Shown: one piece after another, positions 22,590 through 32,886 of the stretch
Numbering within the stretch: position 1 is the first letter of the stretch
Layout: the number at the start of each line of letters is the position of its first letter
DNA from: Eutreptiella sp. 'Long Island Sound 2002'
Taxonomy: Eukaryota; Euglenozoa; Euglenophyceae; Eutreptiales; Eutreptiaceae
Length of the DNA: 64,000 nucleotides
Direction: 5' to 3'
Assembly (NCBI GenBank): GCA_964036045.1
Contig: OZ038402.1
Coordinates: 4,247,395 to 4,311,394 of the forward strand
Program-made: the position numbers and the translations under genes
The notes under the pieces: generated by a model
Seen by the model: the letters and a program-made list of their open reading frames with translations, nothing else
What the model was told of the DNA's origin: nothing
Databases searched by the model: none

Positions 22590-23048
22590 CTCCCGATGAC
22601 TCCTCACGCACTCAACATCATCTTCAAGGATCAACGCCAGATCGTCCCCATTCTCATATGCCCGGCGGATGGCCGACAGATGTGAGTGCGTCGTGGCGGC
22701 CTCTGTGAAGCTGAAGGTTGAGTCCCGCCTTTTGATGAAGTCTGTGCGGTTCTGAAAACGGGAGACCAGTTTCCCGCTGCAGACCAGTGAACCTTCGTCG
22801 AGCATGCGCCGCACGCCCAAGGCGGTTGTGGCGGGGATGCGGGTGTGGGGCTGGGCCGCAAGCATCATCTCCATGAGCCCCTTCCGATCCCTGCGTCTGT
22901 CCAAATTGATGTAGTAGATGGGGATCTGCGGTGCATCGTCCGGGAGTGCAGGGGGCTCCGGGGGAGAGAGGAGGAGCTCGTACCTCCCCATGACGGTTTG
23001 CAGGAGGAGCAGGAGGAGCAGGACGGGTCTGGGGCGCCACGTCGGCAT
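22590..23048 (-). CDS. Family 25 glycosyltransferase A, exon 1 (N-terminus)
   Basis: First of three exons of a 330-residue enzyme (22590-23048, 19866-20121, 18120-18397). The ATG at 23048 is chosen because it puts a short basic leader before the hydrophobic PVLLLLLLLQTV segment, a signal-anchor or signal peptide; an upstream in-frame ATG at 23174 would bury it. The lumenal part starts the family 25 (LPS/procollagen galactosyltransferase-like) domain: IPIYYINLDRRRDRK at about 48 (family YxINLxxxxxR), a SxxxxFTEAATTHSHLSAIRR stretch, and LALILEDDVE, the acidic metal-binding motif. The donor is CGGGAG/GTGCTT, phase 0. Likely role: adding a hexose, probably galactose, in the ER/Golgi. The acceptor is unknown. 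Confidence 0.8.
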
Positions 23049-23264
23049 CGCACAGGGGCAGCAGCCCACGGGGCTCTGCAATGGAATGGAAGCCGAGGGA
23101 GTGGCACTGGGCACAGACACAGCGGGTGGCCCTGCGCAACACCAGGGCCTCCACCAGTCAGCAGCAGTTGCCAAGCCACACCAAATGAGCCCCCGCCCCC
23201 TTCAGTCAAGCTGTGGACACGGGACTACTTTCAGAAAAATGGCATACCATGCTCCTTTTCTTTT

Positions 23265-23380
23265 TTTTTTTGACTGACTCCAGAAGTTCAAAGAGTACTC
23301 AAGACTTTGCTTGGGAAAGTGGGCGTCTCCAGCATATGATACAGTGGATCCCCGCAACGCGGGGCACATGGCAAAGACCC
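23265..23380 (+). repeat. 111-bp dispersed repeat, partner of 54460-54575
   Basis: After a T-run, TGACTGACTCCAGAAGTTCA through GCGGGGCACATGGCAAAGAC is shared with 54464-54573, with two or three differences. It contains an imperfect GATCCCCGC...GCGGGG hairpin. Confidence 0.85.
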
Positions 23381-23462
23381 AAAGTGGCATACCATGCTCC
23401 AAACACCTTTCTTGGAGAGTTAAATAAGGAGGACGATGCAGTGCGAGTACATCGAATAAATA

Positions 23463-23815
23463 CCCCCCCCCCCCTTGTAATAGCTACGGAAAAGTCCCAA
23501 ATTCATATGGTCCCTACACCTACTGTAGCTTAGACAAGGCCGTAGCTTGCACGTACCACATACATGGTGAGCTGGTGCAAGAAAGGGGAATGTAATGCAT
23601 AAATATCCCCAAAATTAGAGCTATGTGGGTTCAAGTGGGCAAACACTCTCAACAAATGTGTCCATGACCCCATGTAATTCGCGAATTTGTCACCAAACCC
23701 ATGTCTTCTGTGGCTGCAGTACATTTGTACTGAATCAAATTAGGTGCGGAATTAATGCGGTCCCTACGCCCGCTGTAGCTTGGACAAGGGCGTAGCTATT
23801 ACAAAGGGGGGGGGG
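23463..23815 (+). mobile_element. C-run TIR element flanked by TA (353 bp)
   Basis: Left end C12-TTGTAATAGCTACG; right end reverse complement C10-TTTGTAATAGCTACG; TA lies directly outside each end (23461-23462, 23816-23817). Inside the inverted repeats are direct repeats of ATTNATRYGGTCCCTACRCC ... GTAGCTTRGACAAGG. Body shared with 16423-16738 and 50540-50908. No ORF. Confidence 0.8.
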
Positions 23816-24371
23816 TAGGTGAGTGATATCTTCTTTTTGCGCTGAGTGCAAATATCGCTCCCTCTTTTTTTGCCACAATGCAAATGATTTTCAAAGATTG
23901 GAAAGCCTCCGCAAAAAGCATGTGACTTTCATCGTGATGCAAATGCCATTGTTGTTCGGTGATGCTATTGTTTGGAGATGTACACCTGCCAGTCCCGTAT
24001 AGCACCCCATCCCGACCTTAGCAATGGGACACAAAGTTCACAAAGCACAAAGTGCTAGATTTGGCCACCAGTTAAAACGACTCGGCCAACACAGCATTAT
24101 GTATGTTTAGATACTCCACCCCTTTGGCATACCAAAGGTGGTGGTTGCCTAAAGGCAACTTGCAGTTGAAAATTCCTTGGCCAATCGCATTATGAAGGTT
24201 CCTCCACTCTACCCCCTTGGCACCCCTGGAAGAGGTGATCGCCTGCAGACACCGTGAGGTTGAAAATAGGCAAAACAAAACAAAAGGCATCATGGATTCC
24301 AGGATCAACCTCTCAGGATTGTGACTGGGCCCCCCAATGACATAGACATAGCACACAACTTAGACAATGAC

Positions 24372-24775
24372 ATGATCCCCAAATGGGGATGCAGACAATC
24401 TCAACATAACCCCTATTGTCTCAGGTTCACCCAAGTGGGGATGCAAACAGTGGCGACATAACCCCTACTGTCTCGAGGTTCCCAAAGTGAGGGAGGAAAA
24501 TTTCTCAGGGTCCTACAAGTGGGGAGGCAAGACATAACCCTGAGCATGTTGTGGCCCCCAAAATGGGAATGCAAACAGTGGCTACAGTAGCAATGCTGGT
24601 GGTGATTCCCATAATGGGGATGTAAACAATTGCTACATAACCCTTGCCGTCATGGGATTCCCAATGTGGGGAGGCAACCAATGGCCACATAAACCCTGGC
24701 GTCTTGGGCACCCATAAGGGGAGCACAAGCAATGACTACATTACCCTTGCTATCCGAGGGTGCCCAAAATGGCAA
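24372..24775 (+). repeat. Diverged 60-bp tandem repeats
   Basis: Six to seven degenerate units, each with CCCANAATGGGGATGCAAAC, then a CTACATAACCCTTGC-like block and a GTCTYGGGGTTC-like block. The second block resembles the tandem pair at 9060-9165. Confidence 0.7.
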
Positions 24776-24894
24776 AATGGGGTGGGTGGGTGGGTGGGGG
24801 AGGTGGGGGACAAAAAATAGTCAACGCCAATACAGAGTCTTGGATCAGACACCACAAATAAACACATTGATTGAAAATGCAAAAGCAGCCTACA

Positions 24895-25015
24895 TTAAGG
24901 TTCTCTCTCCAAAAGCACACACCACACCAACCTTGATACCATCCTGAGCATTCTCACTCTCAATCGAACTCATTTAGATTGGTTATACCGAAGGATATCC
25001 CTGTCCTTTGCTGTC
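24895..25015 (+). pseudogene. Coding scrap shared with 28025-28115
   Basis: The plus frame reads SLSKSTHHTNLDTILSILTL; about 80 bp are shared with 28025-28110 (SLSKSTYHTDLDTILSILTL). Differences are mostly conservative, suggesting an old protein-coding repeat. The family is not recognised. Confidence 0.4.
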
Positions 25016-25248
25016 CCAACGCCCTCCCTTCTTTTTTTTTCCCGATGAAGCTGCAATAGTTCTGCAATAGTTCTGCAGCAATACGAGTCAATCTCGGGAT
25101 CTAAGTACACTCTCAGGGGTACCATAGCTTCTTCCCCCGTCAAGGACAGGGTTCAAGGTTGACAAAGAAGGAGCAACGTATATTCCTACCTTGAGTATAC
25201 CCGCAGAGCGACCTGGGGTCGCCATGACTCTGTTTGGCCCTCGTCTTC

Positions 25249-26367
25249 TCACGTATGACAAGTTTTCTTTGCTACAGGGATGTGCATGGGTGAGTCCGGT
25301 GATGCTCTGATTCGCCCTATTATCCTCCTAGTGGTACATGTCCGTTTGGCCTGTGGCGGTGAGTAGGCTGTGTTGTGTGGTGCTTCCTTGCGCCGTTGCA
25401 AGCCCTTTTGGATAAGTGTGTGCCGTAGACCCGGGATATGATATGATAGGTCCACCTCATGCAGCCACTCCTGGTATGTCTTTTCCATATAATGCAGCCA
25501 CTTACCCACCTTCCTACACCAAATACGGTCATAGTGCCGGTCTCTGAGAACATTTTGGCACCCATTGTTGTGCATGCCCTGTGCCTCCTACATCATTCTA
25601 ATGGTTTGGTACTTAATCTTGGGTGCGGACAATTTCTCCATCACTTTTTGATGCCCGATAGTATCCTGGGTGAAGTCAAGGTATTTTAGCGCCTTCACCT
25701 TGGTATGGTATGAATCTTGACGTTGTAGAATCTTGTGATACTCCCTGTCAACTTCCTGTGTCGCCGTGGTAGGTGCCTTGACTTGTGCACGCTTTTGCTT
25801 CCGAGGTTTATACATTACTTGTCGTTGCAACACTTGTGGGGTGGGATTTGGCGTACACACCCTAGGCTTGACCTTACCATACCATGCGCTAACAGACTGA
25901 CTGGGCTGTGTTTCTTCATTGTCTCTAGGGGGCATGGTGAACTCCTTTCTTAGCTGGTACACAATGTGAAGCATCATGTATTGGTGATGTGCCATGTGCT
26001 CCCGGAAGTGGGGTCCATATCCCTGGGGGAGTTGGTCATAGAAAGAACTAGGAACTCTTAGGCACGCGACATGGTGCATGTCTTCCGGGGACGCGTTATC
26101 GCACCATTGCTCTGTGTGTTCAACCCATGTGCCCCATGAGTGTGTCCATGCCTTCTGGAAGGAGGGAGCCCATTTTGGGCACTGAATCGGCCGCTTGTGC
26201 ACGGTGGTGCCATGCCTGGTGTTGCACATGGGGCATTTCACAACATTATGATCCCATGGCGTGCCACATCCATCCCACCGCTCATTTCCCCATAGCCATT
26301 TTACGGGATTGAGCGGGAGCCAAGAAACCCACTATGTTGCAGAAAACAAGTCATATTGTCTCCTCTC
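25249..26367 (-). pseudogene. LINE-like retrotransposon, C-terminal part
   Basis: A single minus frame from 26367 to a TGA at 25249, interrupted by TAG at 26334-26332 and TAG at 25590-25588. It holds a CPMCNTRHGTTVHKRPIQCP segment (CxxC-x7-H-x4-C), the zinc-knuckle type often found after RNase H at the C-terminus of LINE polyproteins, then a basic, Gln-rich tail. The frame joins exactly to the RNase H part at 27374-27865 once the DNA transposon between them and one copy of its TAT duplication are left out, so both are halves of one dead polyprotein. Confidence 0.65.
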
Positions 26368-26370
26368 TAT

Positions 26371-27370
26371 GGGGGAATGTTTGCCCGGCGCGCTACTTTT
26401 CTATTAACTATCCCGACTTCAGCCCCAGATTTACCCTCCCATGGAGAAGCCCCCCAAGTAGACCACATTGCACTGCACACCTTCCCTACAAAGCACGTTG
26501 CAAAATAAAGCAATATCTGTGACTTCAACCACTCCAAATGTCATTTGTGTTGCACTTACCAAACAACATTGGTCCCACAAGTGTGGGTGTCAATACATTC
26601 ATTACAATAGTGCTCCTTACACTCATCACAAACTGCGACGGTGGAGCGCCTTTGGCAACACAAAACACACACTTCCGCCTCATCCTCTGCCTCATCTTGC
26701 GTGGCGGCCGAGTTGCTTTGGTCAGTCCAAACCTGAGGCGGGACATGCTCCCATGGTCCGTAGGGGGGGTGACGGACTTGCCTCCGGATGCAAAACTGAG
26801 TGAAATGCAACAAAATGCGGACTGACTGGTGCAACTCATTGGGGCCGCCACGCCAGATGTTCCTAACCAAACCCCAATGCCACAACCGAGCAAACAGCTG
26901 CTCAATGTGTGCCCTGTACCACCCATGGACATCATTGTAACCTTGTTGGCGGGCTGTCAAAGTGCCATTCTTTCTTCCAATGAATGGCACAATGACATGA
27001 ATCCGGCCTTTATAAGCGCCATCATGGCCCCCAACTTCAAAATCAAAGAAGTCCCTAACCCCAACTCGAGGGGCCACGCCGAAGCGTGGATTCAAAGATT
27101 GTCCCGGTTTCCTCAATAGCACCGGAAGGTTGGGGCCCAAAAGAGGGCGGAAATGCTACGTCACCCCTGCATTCTCGGGGGTCCCCAACAAAGGGAACAA
27201 AATCGGAAGTCAAAACCTACGCCGGGGGTCACCATGATGCACCACGCAACGAAGCGTGGATTCAAAGATTGTCCTAAGTGCGCCCCCTTAGCGCACCCCC
27301 TAAAAGGTCACCGGTGGGGCACGGGTCCAAAAAGATGCCCGGCGCGCGCCCGGCGCGCTAACGTTCCCCC
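26371..27370. mobile_element. Harbinger-like DNA transposon nested in a LINE relic (1000 bp)
   Basis: Exactly 1000 bp. Left end GGGGGAATGTTTGCCCGG; right end reverse complement GGGGGAACGTTAGCGCGCC. TAT flanks each side (26368-26370, 27371-27373), a 3-bp duplication as expected for PIF/Harbinger. Leaving it out restores the reading frame of the host retroelement, which proves the boundaries. Subterminal CG-rich blocks match those at 7428 and 8727. It encodes a transposase remnant on the minus strand. Confidence 0.85.
26556..27140 (-). pseudogene. Harbinger-like transposase C-terminus with zinc finger
   Basis: 194 residues. The part NGTLTARQQGYNDVHGWYRA with HIEQLFARLWHWGLVRN matches the last third of HARBI1-like DDE transposases: (N)xxLxxxQxxYNxxHxxxRxxIE, with the final catalytic Glu in RAHIEQ, followed by the amphipathic helix and a PYGPWEH box. 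The first two catalytic Asp and the DNA-binding part are missing, so it cannot be a complete transposase. The C-terminus carries a cysteine cluster (CVLC-x9-CDEC-x4-CNEC), a B-box or treble-clef-like zinc finger. Inside the 26371-27370 element. Confidence 0.6.
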
Positions 27371-27373
27371 TAT

Positions 27374-27865
27374 GACCCATTTTTTGGCTAGGGTAGGCTT
27401 AGGACCCCCATTGACAGCAATATCACCTGGGTGGGTAGGCGTGTATTCGGTGAGCGGTAGGCCAGTTGCTATTTTGGCCAGCCAGTCGACCTCATCGTTA
27501 TGCTTGATCTTTGTTCGCTCTTCCTTGGTTTTGGCCTTGGCTATATCCCTGTGGCTTGGGACCCACCTCGACCGGGGGGGCTTGTTGTGTGTTTCCTCTT
27601 GGATGGTGAGTCGTAAATCCATATCGGAACGTTCCCTATGGGGAGGATGTAGGGCGTGGTCCAAAACTGCTTTGTTGTCGTAAATCAGTTCCTGATTTGC
27701 GCTAGCCAAAGCCAAATTAACCGCAAAACTTTGTAGTGCTGCCCTGTATGAGGTTTGTGGCCCAGCGCCCTCCCTTTGCATCCACAAGGCAAAAATGTCA
27801 CAACAACAAATCTTGCCGAAAGAAATGGCCCTCCAGATACCCAATAAATTCGCCTCTGCCGACAA
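27374..27865 (-). pseudogene. LINE-like retrotransposon, RNase H domain
   Basis: This minus frame carries an RNase H signature: a FAVNLALASANQELIYDN block (substrate-handle helix plus the catalytic Asp in YDN), WVPSHRD and, about 20 residues on, NDEVDWLAKIA, the usual WxxxH ... NxxxDxxAK end. The first catalytic Asp and the reverse transcriptase lie further upstream and are not visible, so the 5' part is lost. Its 3' continuation is at 26367-25249, beyond the inserted DNA transposon. Confidence 0.65.
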
Positions 27866-28024
27866 AAGTCATCAACTGAAGTGCAAACAATTCAAATAGG
27901 TATCGCTGGGTGATACATATTTGAATACATATGGGTGATACATATCTCCCTGTACATCCCTCACCCCTTCTTGTTTGTTCTGTTCCCCCACCCACCCCAT
28001 GTGGTCTGCAAAGTCAAAATGAAT

Positions 28025-28430
28025 GGCTTAACTTCAGATTCTCTTTCCAAAAGCACATACCACACCGACCTTGACACCATCTTGAGTATCCTCACACTCA
28101 GTCCAATTTGTTTCTTTGCCTTTGCTTTCAAGTGAAGCCCATAACAATTCTGCACAAGCACCTACGAACCCAGCAACGGGAACATGGCCCCTTGTTTCTG
28201 CCCTATTTATCAAACTGAGCAAAGCAGCCCAAAGCGGAGGATCTGCTCTCAAAGAAGCCTGGCGTGATGTGCTTTCTGGGCAAACTCCTTGCCGCACCCC
28301 GGCTGCCAGCCACCACAGCATCCCCTTGGTGCATTCCCTTTGGCCCCCTACAACACCTCCAGGCCACCCCAAGCCTCTGGTTGACAGCCTAGCCTGCTGT
28401 GCGAAGCAAAAGCAAAATGCCACCAAAATG
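28025..28430 (+). pseudogene. Coding scrap and unassigned frame
   Basis: 28025-28115 is the partner of 24895-25015. It is followed by an open plus frame of 105 residues (28116-28433) with ordinary composition and no motif I recognise. Confidence 0.3.
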
Positions 28431-28559
28431 TAAAATTGCACAAGCAGAAAGCAAATCGGAAAGATACAAGACATTCAGTAGCATTGCCAATCACAGGATC
28501 ACAGTAGTGCGAGAATTCGGCCGCGGAACCAGGGGCAGTTCTTGCGCAAGGCGGTTCCT

Positions 28560-28645
28560 AGACACGGGGGGAGGGGGGGTTGGCACAAGGCCTTGGTGTT
28601 GGTTTGTTGGCGGGGCCTACTGGCCTCTCGCCACTGTGTCTGGGT
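28560..28645 (+). repeat. GGCACNAGGCC repeat, copy 1
   Basis: G-run, then GGCACAAGGCCTTGGTGTTG, a GTTTGTTGGCGGGGCC-like block and GGCCTCTCGCCACTG. The same order is found at 38300-38385 (inverted), 46205-46275, 52100-52160 (inverted) and 56228-56372. Confidence 0.7.
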
Positions 28646-28734
28646 CTTGAGTCCTGAAGATCCACCAAGCCACTGTGTTGGACTACAGACACGGGGGGGG
28701 GGGGGGGGGCTGGTAGCGCTCGAGTAAATCTCAA

Positions 28735-28830
28735 ATCAAGTATCCGAGCTGTCCAGATGCTACGATTGTCCCACAACGTGTGGCGGGGGACATGACACGA
28801 AGTGGGGATAAGCTGAACCTAACAACAGGA
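28735..28830 (+). repeat. GATCTGACA repeat, copy 2
   Basis: Diverged copy: CCGAGCTGTCCAGATGCTAC, GTCCCACAACGTGTGGCGG and GGGATAAGCTGA match the order seen at 36712-36860 and 60388-60500. Confidence 0.5.
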
Positions 28831-29259
28831 AGTGCGGCGGGCAGCCCCTTAGAGCAGGGTTCACAGAGGAATCCACCAGTGCTCAGAAGGGGTTGCATGC
28901 AGCCAGAATGAATGAATTGATCCGCTCCCGCCCCCACCTTGGCACTATGGCCACCAACAGAACCGCTGCACCACCGTTTAAGCGGCAAACCGAAGTGGCT
29001 GAAGCATAGGGGGCAGTCAGCGTGTAAAATTCGGGCTGCAGGGCGCCTAACATGAAGCCTGACCCTACCCCTGGACGGACCTTAAGAGGCTGAGGCCACA
29101 TGTGTTGTGTATTACCAGCTAAGCTCTTCGGGTTGCTTTTGCGGAGCAGGGGTGGGGGAGTGACCACTGGAGGGGCTTACAGCCTTGCAACCACCCTTGC
29201 TTCCTGAGAGGATTGCAGCTCAACCGACTACCACACCCTTACGCCTGTTGAATGCCAAA

Positions 29260-29700
29260 ATCCCATGCGCCTTCATTGCCCATCCAAAAACAAAGTTTCA
29301 GAAGGGGTCCACTGGCTCCCAAAGAACAGGATGCACGTGCACCAGCGAAGTGGTCTGTACAAATCAACAGCAAGCCAACAACAACTCAGCAACATGCACC
29401 CCTGGGACGCTGACCCGGGCTTGGCTGGCGAAAAGGAAACGGTGGTGCATGAACCACTCCAATGCAGACGATTGGACCGCACGGGATGCACAAATAGCAC
29501 AAAATTGTGGTACATGATCCATGAACAACGCAGCGTCCTTCGAAATGTCCAGGAACAACCACATCTCGTCCGCGTGGGGGATATGGTCCAGAGATGGGTG
29601 CAAACTGATTGGTGGGTGGAGGGGCAGGGCTCCAGCCTGTGCAGCCGACCCGCATAGTCTGTGGTGTGCGTATACTCATCAATTACTGTTCCATTTGTCC
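29260..29700 (-). pseudogene. Unrecognised coding-like frames
   Basis: Minus frames here contain protein-like stretches (DEMWLFLDISKDAALFMDHV, SSALEWFMHHRFLFASQARV) broken by frame changes. They may be an old transposon gene. No domain recognised. Confidence 0.25.
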
Positions 29701-29739
29701 AATAATTGCATCTCGCAATGAGTTTTCGGTTGGGGCCCC

Positions 29740-29860
29740 CCTTAGAACCCCCCCCCCCCACACTTGAAACCCACTTTTTGAAAGGGGGGGGGGGTTGGAG
29801 GGGCAGGTGGGGGGGGGGGGTCAAAATTGAAAAAAAGCCCCCCCCCCCGTTTTGGGTACT
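29740..29860. repeat. Clustered G and C homopolymer runs
   Basis: Five runs of 8-12 C or G within 120 bp, arranged as inverted pairs with short spacers. No coding signal. Confidence 0.8.
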
Positions 29861-30299
29861 TTGCCGAATGCCGATGGGGGGTTCGCATGCTGAGGGAACA
29901 GCAAAACTGTTCGGGGACAACAAACTTGTGGTGTCCTTGTAGAAAGAAGGCGATGCCTCGCTGCCTCATCACAAGTGCAGCGGCGCGGGCCTATGACAGG
30001 CACACAAAGCGGTGGGGCGTCCTAAAGCTATTCATCACGTGCCGCTGCCCTGCAAGATGGACAAGCCAGTCCCACCCAAAACCCAGGGCCGAGCCCCGCC
30101 TTGCCCCGCGTTGGGGCCCGATTTGTTGGTTTCTTTTCTGATGCGGGAGCTGTCAACACCCCCTGTTCCCTGGTTTTGGCCATTTTGTCCCGAGAATTCA
30201 GGATGGAAGATATTGTGCCATGAACAGGTCACCAAATCATGGCATTAGATAATAACAATGAATAGGACATGGAGTGGATGCAAATGAGCCATTGCGGAG

Positions 30300-30544
30300 C
30301 CATATTGCAAGCCGTGACTCCATGATAGGGCAAGTTTAGTGGTGAAAAACAGGTGAAAAACAGCGGTGTCCACGCATCTTCCTTGGTGTGTGTGGAGGCT
30401 GAGACAGAGATGCTGGGCACAGAAAGCAGTGGAACGTATGAAAGCTATAAGTCACGCGCCGCAAGAATTGCTGAATCAGAGATAACTGGCAGACAGTGCG
30501 CTACCAATGCGCATCCCCGTGTCCAAATGTGTGTTCTGTGTGTA
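30300..30544 (+). repeat. Dispersed repeat, left part (partner of 32356-32600)
   Basis: About 245 bp from CATATTGCAAGCCGTGACTC to CTGTGTGTA nearly identical to 32358-32600. With 31124-31320 it forms one copy of a longer repeat that is interrupted by the element at 30545-31123. Confidence 0.85.
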
Positions 30545-31123
30545 CCCCGCCCCCCCTTGCGCAAGCACCAGCCAGGTCAGGAAAGTGACGGTCAGACCGG
30601 GTCCTGGTGCTTAGACAAGGCGGTGCAACAGCGCGACGCATGGTATCAAAAGAAGGCATGTCCCGAAAACCTGCCCATACCTCACCCTAACCACAATAAT
30701 CGCAACAGGGTGGTTTTGGTGGGGCTGTGGGGTATGGGGGCAACTCTGGGCGCTCCCAATTTTAATTCCTCGGTTGTGGAATCTTTCTCACGAGTAGAAC
30801 GACCGATGAAAGTGGCAGGCGCATGCTCACCGGTGGACCGGATGTACGTGACAGCCAAGTCAGGGGTAACGACATTAGTCATGGCTGAAAATCACACCAA
30901 AACAAAGAGCAGTGGGGGGCAGTAACAAGCACAATGATGTTATGAGCAGGAGGACTCATCACAAGCATGAAACAGCCCCTCTTTCCCTCTACAATCGGCA
31001 CACAATCACGCTTTGCCTACTTTCTGACCGTAAAAGCCGTGGTCAGAAAATTCGGTAAAAATGACGGTCAGACCGGGTCCTGGTGCTTAGACAAGGCGGT
31101 GCTTGCGCAAGGGGGGGGGGGGG
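30545..31123. mobile_element. C-run TIR element flanked by TA, with empty-site paralogue (579 bp)
   Basis: Inverted ends: CCCCGCCCCCCCTTGCGCAA on the left and C13-TTGCGCAAGCACC (reverse complement) on the right. TA lies outside both (30543-30544, 31124-31125). The flanking repeat is present without the insertion at 32356-32800, where TGTGTGTGCGTGTG marks the uninterrupted site. A GGTCCTGGTGCTTAGACAAG block is directly repeated inside both ends (30598 and 31076). Minus-strand 30882-30682 reads VTYIRSTGEHAPATFIG, a motif seen twice more in the window. Confidence 0.85.
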
Positions 31124-31320
31124 TACGTGTGTTGTTGCACCAGGGCTGAAACGTGTGGGTGCACTGTGCCTGCAGTGTACGTCCTGCGTACCCACCGCAG
31201 ACAGGGCGACGCGTGCCTTCTGAAGACCTCTGTGGCACTGGGTGGCCCCGCCCGTCCCGTCCCGCCCGACGATGGCGGGAAAAACACCAGAAACACAGCC
31301 GTGCAACACCGGCCCCGCGC
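31124..31320 (+). repeat. Dispersed repeat, right part (partner of 32605-32800)
   Basis: GTGTGGGTGCACTGTGCCTG through CGTGCAACACCGGCCCCGC matches 32620-32785 closely. Continues 30300-30544 across the insertion. Confidence 0.85.
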
Positions 31321-31876
31321 GCCGCACCCCGCCCCCCCCCCCCCCCCGTTCCAGCAAGAAAAACCCAACGTTCCAGCGAACCAAAAAAAATCACTTTTGG
31401 GCCATTTTCTGGCATGCTCTGGGGTCCCAGGCCCCAAACACGCCTTCATTTTAGTTGCGGTGTAGTCAGAGTCATTTGGAAACCCAAAATATCTGTCAAT
31501 TTTGGAAAACATTGGGGGCGCACAGCGTGGGCACAGCGCGGGCACAGCGCCAATTATTACGGTGTTTATCCCGGGAACACCCCCTGCAAACCACCCCCCT
31601 ACAGAAGCGCGCACGATCCATTGAAAACAGCGCATGATCCATTGAAACAGCATCGGGGGTGCAGAGTTCAGGACCCTGAGACCTGTGGCAAGCATCAGAC
31701 TAAAAAAAATTCCCTGGTGTACCAGCAGAGGCTGTAGGGTGCAGAATTCAGGACCCTGGGACCCTGGGCTACCGGTGGTGAAAAACAGCTGACTCTTCAC
31801 ACAGCCCGCGCTGTGCAACCCCATTTTTCACCCCTAGATATGTATTCTGGCCTTGAGCAATAATATGGCAGCTGCA

Positions 31877-31945
31877 GTCAGTACTCTAGTTGTTTAGCAC
31901 TGGGGCTGCAAATGCAAAGTCCTGGGTTCAATTCCTCATATAGCC
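31877..31945 (+). pseudogene. tRNA-Cys-like relic or SINE head
   Basis: CTAGTTGTTTAGCACTGGGG resembles a tRNA D-arm/A box, then CTGCAAA (a GCA anticodon in loop context) and GTCCTGGGTTCAATTCC, a near-perfect B box and T arm as in tRNA-Cys. The anticodon stem does not pair (GGGGC against GCAAA) and the acceptor stem is not convincing, so it is not a working tRNA. Confidence 0.4.
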
Positions 31946-32137
31946 AATTTTGTCACCTGTCCTCCAGGAGTCAAACTGACCAGAAAGTGGTTTCTCATGC
32001 AGAAACAAGGCTTGCTGGAAGAAGACGAACACACGCAGGCGTCCCATTCCAACTGCATTGGCGTGCTCAACTGGAAAAACTGTGTTTTCATGCAGACATT
32101 TTTGTTGCAATAACAGCTGCTCCTTGAGCTGCAGATC

Positions 32138-32284
32138 ATGGAAATCGTTCATGGATGCCCCCTTGGAGCCACAAACACAACATTTCAACATCTCTGCCAG
32201 TGGATGGACGAACAAAAGCGTTACTGGCAAAGTGGACGAGAACGTTTGACAGAGGCAGCAAGAGTTTTCACTGAAAAACATTGA
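32138..32284 (+). CDS. Small unrecognised ORF (48 aa)
   Basis: An ATG-started frame encoding MEIVHGCPLG, then FQHLCQWMDEQKRYWQ and RERLTEAARVFTEKH to TGA. Composition is protein-like and amphipathic, unlike the surrounding low-complexity DNA, but there is no known family. It may be the last exon of a lost gene or a transposon scrap. Confidence 0.2.
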   Translation: MEIVHGCPLGATNTTFQHLCQWMDEQKRYWQSGRERLTEAARVFTEKH

Positions 32285-32355
32285 GCCTCACAGAATCACA
32301 ACGTTCCAGCAAAACGCTCCGGCATGTTCCGCCGACCGGAATGGGGGGGGCGGCT

Positions 32356-32800
32356 TGCATATTGCAAGCCGTGACTCCATGATAGGGCAAGTTTAGCGGT
32401 GAAAAAAAGGTGAAAAACAGCGGTGTCCACGCATCTTCCTTGGTGTGTGTGGAGGCTGAGACAGAGATGCTGGGCACAGAAAGCAGTGGAACGTACGAAA
32501 GCTATAAGTCATGCGCCGCAATAATTGCTGAATCAGAGACAACTGGCAGACACTGTGCAACCAATGCGCATCCCCAAGTCCGAATGTGTGTCCTGTGTGT
32601 GCGTGTGTTGTTGTGTGGGTGCACTGTGCCTGCACTGTATGTCCTGTGTACCCATCGCAGACAGGGCGATGCGTGCCTTGTGCAGACCTCTGTGGCACTG
32701 GGTTGCCCCGCCCATCCCGTCCCGCCCGACGATGGCGGGAAGGACACCAGAAACACAGCCGTGCAACACCGGCCCCGCGCCGCGCCCCGCCCCGCCGTCG
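32356..32800 (+). repeat. Dispersed repeat, uninterrupted copy
   Basis: Joins in one piece the sequences found at 30300-30544 and 31124-31320. It is the empty-site counterpart of the 30545-31123 insertion. Confidence 0.85.
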
Positions 32801-32886
32801 TCCCCGAGCCATGAGGCGCCCGCTATGCGCCCATTAGGAACCTGCTGGGCGGCCGTTATGCGCCCGTTATGCGCCGCCGCAACAGC

